Of a stretch of DNA of 64,000 nucleotides, positions 61,928 to 64,000 are shown one piece after another (position 1 is the first letter of the stretch; every line of letters begins with the position of its first letter). Made by a program: the position numbers and the translations under genes. Source of the DNA: Roseivirga sp. BDSF3-8 (GTDB lineage: Bacteria > Bacteroidota > Bacteroidia > Cytophagales > Cyclobacteriaceae); contig NZ_JBGNFV010000001.1 of the NCBI RefSeq assembly GCF_041449215.1, positions 806,001 through 870,000 on the forward strand, read 5' to 3'. A model generated the notes under the pieces. The model worked only from the letters and a program-made list of their open reading frames with translations. It was not told the DNA's origin and ran no database searches.

Positions 61928-64000
61928 AACGATAAAGCAGTACCTTACCGCGCTTTTCAAATGTACGGCTAAGGCCTTCCAGGCTTTTTAGCTGAAGGTG
62001 GTAGTACACCATCTGGTAAGTCTGCGTTCCCGCATTAACAAAGGGGATATTCCAGCGCAGAGAGTGGTTTTTTTCGGTAGGATTAATGAATTGCCTCTCT
62101 TCTCTGAATAGAATTTTACCAAGTTGATCAAAAACAATTAATTCGATTTGGTAGTCCTCTACGGGATTACTCAAAAAGAACTGAAAATCAACATGGTCGG
62201 TAGCCGGATTAGGAAAGGCAACCACTTCCTGCAGGAAGGTCCGGTTGTTCTCCACTACCTCAAACCGGATTTGCTTGCTGGTGCGGTTTCCACTGTAGTC
62301 ACCTGCATACAGCGTCAGGGTATGCTGCCCCGGCTCCATACCATACAGAGGGCAGGTAAGAGAGCCCCTGGTAGCATCATTTTCATTATAGTAGAAGTAG
62401 CGATTGAGCTGAAAAGGTTGCTGAGTGAGCGTGTCCAGCACAGCCCAGAGCCCCTTTTGCGGCCCGGACCCAAGACTGATACCTCCCGGGTCGGACAGTT
62501 GAGCAATCAGGACCGCGTCGGCTGAAACAGGATCACCTTCGGAAAAATAGGGATGGTCAAGGTACATGGTTATGAGCGGAGCAGAACGGTCAACATCCTG
62601 GATAGCCCCCTGGCTCATAGCAAGGTTGCTCATTCCCCCCGCAGCATCACGAATTACCCGACCATCCTCACCGGATTCCCTGGCATAAAGGCTTAATCTT
62701 AATTCAGTAAAGTCCTGTGTCCTGGACGGGAGGGATATCTCAATTGAGAATTTCCCATTAGTTATAGTGGCCTTACCCTGGTAAATAAGATCATCATACT
62801 CATGGTAGGTAATTCGGGTATGAGGGCCACCCTCTCCAAGGGTCTCCTTTTCAACTGCCTCGTCGAAGAGTGAGAGAAACACCTGTCCGTTAAACGCTTC
62901 CGCTATGGTTTCTTCAAAAATCACTTCGCCTTCGAACGTAACAGTCTGTCCGCCCGAAAGAGTATCCAGGGGTTCACCATCATGACCGGTAATAGCTGTA
63001 AGTCTGAGCTTGCCCTTAGGATAGGCGGGCATCATGGAAGGATCCCCCAGCAAGCTAAAGTTACGGTTGATCACCCCACGTATGGCGGCATTTTTTGTTT
63101 GCCGGAACAGATCTCCGAGACGCAGCCTTTCGCCATTATCTTCTTTATAAAGGGCCTCGTAAAAAGCATAACTAAGCTCGAAATTGGTAGCCGAAAACAC
63201 CGGTCTGGTGGTAGTAAGCAAAGCAATAGCTCCGGAATGGGGCAGGAGAAGCGCTTCTTCGGCTGCAGAACGCCTGCCAAAATCATCAAAGCGCCCGAAT
63301 TCACAGGTTGGCGACAGAATAATAGGAAATGAAGCCGAGTTCTGCCATTTTTTCATTTGGTCTATGGTCAAAATTCGTTCATCTGTCCAGCCCGTTTCCC
63401 CACCGTGTCCGATATAGTCAATAATGAAGGAGCCATGATCAACCGCACGACTAAGTTCGGCCCTGGCCGCGGGACTTATCTTAACCGGCCATGAGGGGTC
63501 TCTCACCTGGGGGTAGGCATCCACGAAGAGACGGTCGGTCACGATCTGTGGTTGCGAAGATTCCATTTCACTGGCAAGAATGTCGCTGCGCAGCATATGC
63601 TTGTTGTAGTCTCCGTCGTCCGCGACAAAGGCAATCCGGTTACGCCAGGGACCAAACCCTTCCTCTGCGGATGCGTAAGTGATCAACTTATTCACCATAG
63701 CTGTGGCCTCTTCAGCACTGGCAACCGGCAGGCGGCCTACCGCAATATCTAGGTCATGGATAGTCTGACGGCTACCTCCCTCTGTCCACTCTCCTTCCTG
63801 CTCATCAAAAAAGCCAAAGTAATCGTCACTAGCATAGCTCAGCACATCATGGAAAGATTCTGTGGATGGGTAGGCAGGAATGGCGTGGATGTTATCGTCA
63901 TATATTCCTGCCACATCGTATGATCCGTCAGCAAAAATAAGCAGGTAGCGTAACTTACCGGAAGTATTAAGGTCACGCGCATAGTTTCTAATGGCGCTAA
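61926..64000 (-). CDS. porU: Type IX secretion sortase PorU, C-terminal part (cut by window edge)
   Basis: The visible 690 residues lack the N-terminus, which lies beyond base 64000; the frame is open to the edge, so the GTG at 63914 is internal, not a start. The gingipain-type C25 peptidase domain is recognisable from LRYLLIFADGSYD and SYASDDYFGFFD, with the catalytic His in IDYIGHGGETGW and Cys in ILSPTCEFGRFDD. A beta-rich part follows, and the end carries a FPNPATDHVDFQF-type C-terminal domain. PorU removes the sorting domain of T9SS cargo and attaches it to the surface lipopolysaccharide. Cargo in this window includes the PhoX-like and SprB-repeat proteins. Confidence 0.93.
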   Translation of the reverse strand, partial: SAIRNYARDLNTSGKLRYLLIFADGSYDVAGIYDDNIHAIPAYPSTESFHDVLSYASDDYFGFFDEQEGEWTEGGSRQTIHDLDIAVGRLPVASAEEATAMVNKLITYASAEEGFGPWRNRIAFVADDGDYNKHMLRSDILASEMESSQPQIVTDRLFVDAYPQVRDPSWPVKISPAARAELSRAVDHGSFIIDYIGHGGETGWTDERILTIDQMKKWQNSASFPIILSPTCEFGRFDDFGRRSAAEEALLLPHSGAIALLTTTRPVFSATNFELSYAFYEALYKEDNGERLRLGDLFRQTKNAAIRGVINRNFSLLGDPSMMPAYPKGKLRLTAITGHDGEPLDTLSGGQTVTFEGEVIFEETIAEAFNGQVFLSLFDEAVEKETLGEGGPHTRITYHEYDDLIYQGKATITNGKFSIEISLPSRTQDFTELRLSLYARESGEDGRVIRDAAGGMSNLAMSQGAIQDVDRSAPLITMYLDHPYFSEGDPVSADAVLIAQLSDPGGISLGSGPQKGLWAVLDTLTQQPFQLNRYFYYNENDATRGSLTCPLYGMEPGQHTLTLYAGDYSGNRTSKQIRFEVVENNRTFLQEVVAFPNPATDHVDFQFFLSNPVEDYQIELIVFDQLGKILFREERQFINPTEKNHSLRWNIPFVNAGTQTYQMVYYHLQLKSLEGLSRTFEKRGKVLLYR

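Overview
The window reads as one continuous chromosome segment of a Bacteroidota bacterium, most likely a Cytophagales-type marine or soil gliding relative (the order is inference). The supporting evidence is type IX secretion (a PorU sortase at the right edge and at least two cargo proteins with C-terminal sorting domains), SprB-type adhesin repeats, DUF5683 and GSCFA proteins, the parA-parB-DUF5683-dapB-lepB gene order, and many promoters of the Bacteroidota form TAnnTTTG. No tRNA, rRNA or CRISPR array was seen.

Left part (1-12.6 kb): the N-terminal end of a secreted cysteine-containing protein; pyrG and yidC ending in a strong terminator; a gene-poor 1.1 kb stretch that holds two very small genes for RiPP (lanthipeptide-like) precursor peptides, each with its own terminator and neither with modification enzymes nearby; a peptide-binding lipoprotein; then a UPF0173 hydrolase and the parA-parB-DUF5683-dapB-lepB run. 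From 12.6 to 30 kb come housekeeping and repair genes (ung, apaG, two methyltransferases, the rpsF-rpsR-rplI ribosomal operon, GSCFA, a DUF255 thioredoxin-fold protein, a SAM hydrolase, phoH, a histone-deacetylase fold enzyme, an enoyl-CoA hydratase, MscS, a J-domain protein, a YqaE/Pmp3 peptide, topoisomerase IB, a DJ-1/PfpI protein).

From 29 to 41.6 kb: plsC overlapping gatC, a 999-residue membrane-TPR protein, an ABC ATPase coupled to a cobalamin adenosyltransferase, ilvE, a large secreted SprB-repeat protein with a duplicated Cys-rich domain and a Ser/Gly/Asp linker, and prfB with its programmed +1 frameshift. From 41.6 to 47.3 kb: a MATE exporter, a NUDIX hydrolase, one IS200/IS605 element (tnpA only), rnhB, and a tightly overlapping gcvT / small protein / PIN / comB cluster that looks like a toxin-antitoxin pair inside a metabolic operon.

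From 47.3 to 57.7 kb: a membrane-protein operon with its own winged-helix regulator and two identical-geometry palindromic operators (ACTTTG-N5-CAAAGT exactly 25 nt before two start codons), an inactive-looking histidine-kinase homologue, a FAN1-like nuclease, a PolX whose polymerase aspartates are replaced while the PHP nuclease motifs are kept, and a GT9 glycosyltransferase. The right end holds a di-haem cytochrome c peroxidase with an extra helical N-terminal domain, a PhoX-like T9SS-exported phosphatase, and PorU, cut by the window edge.
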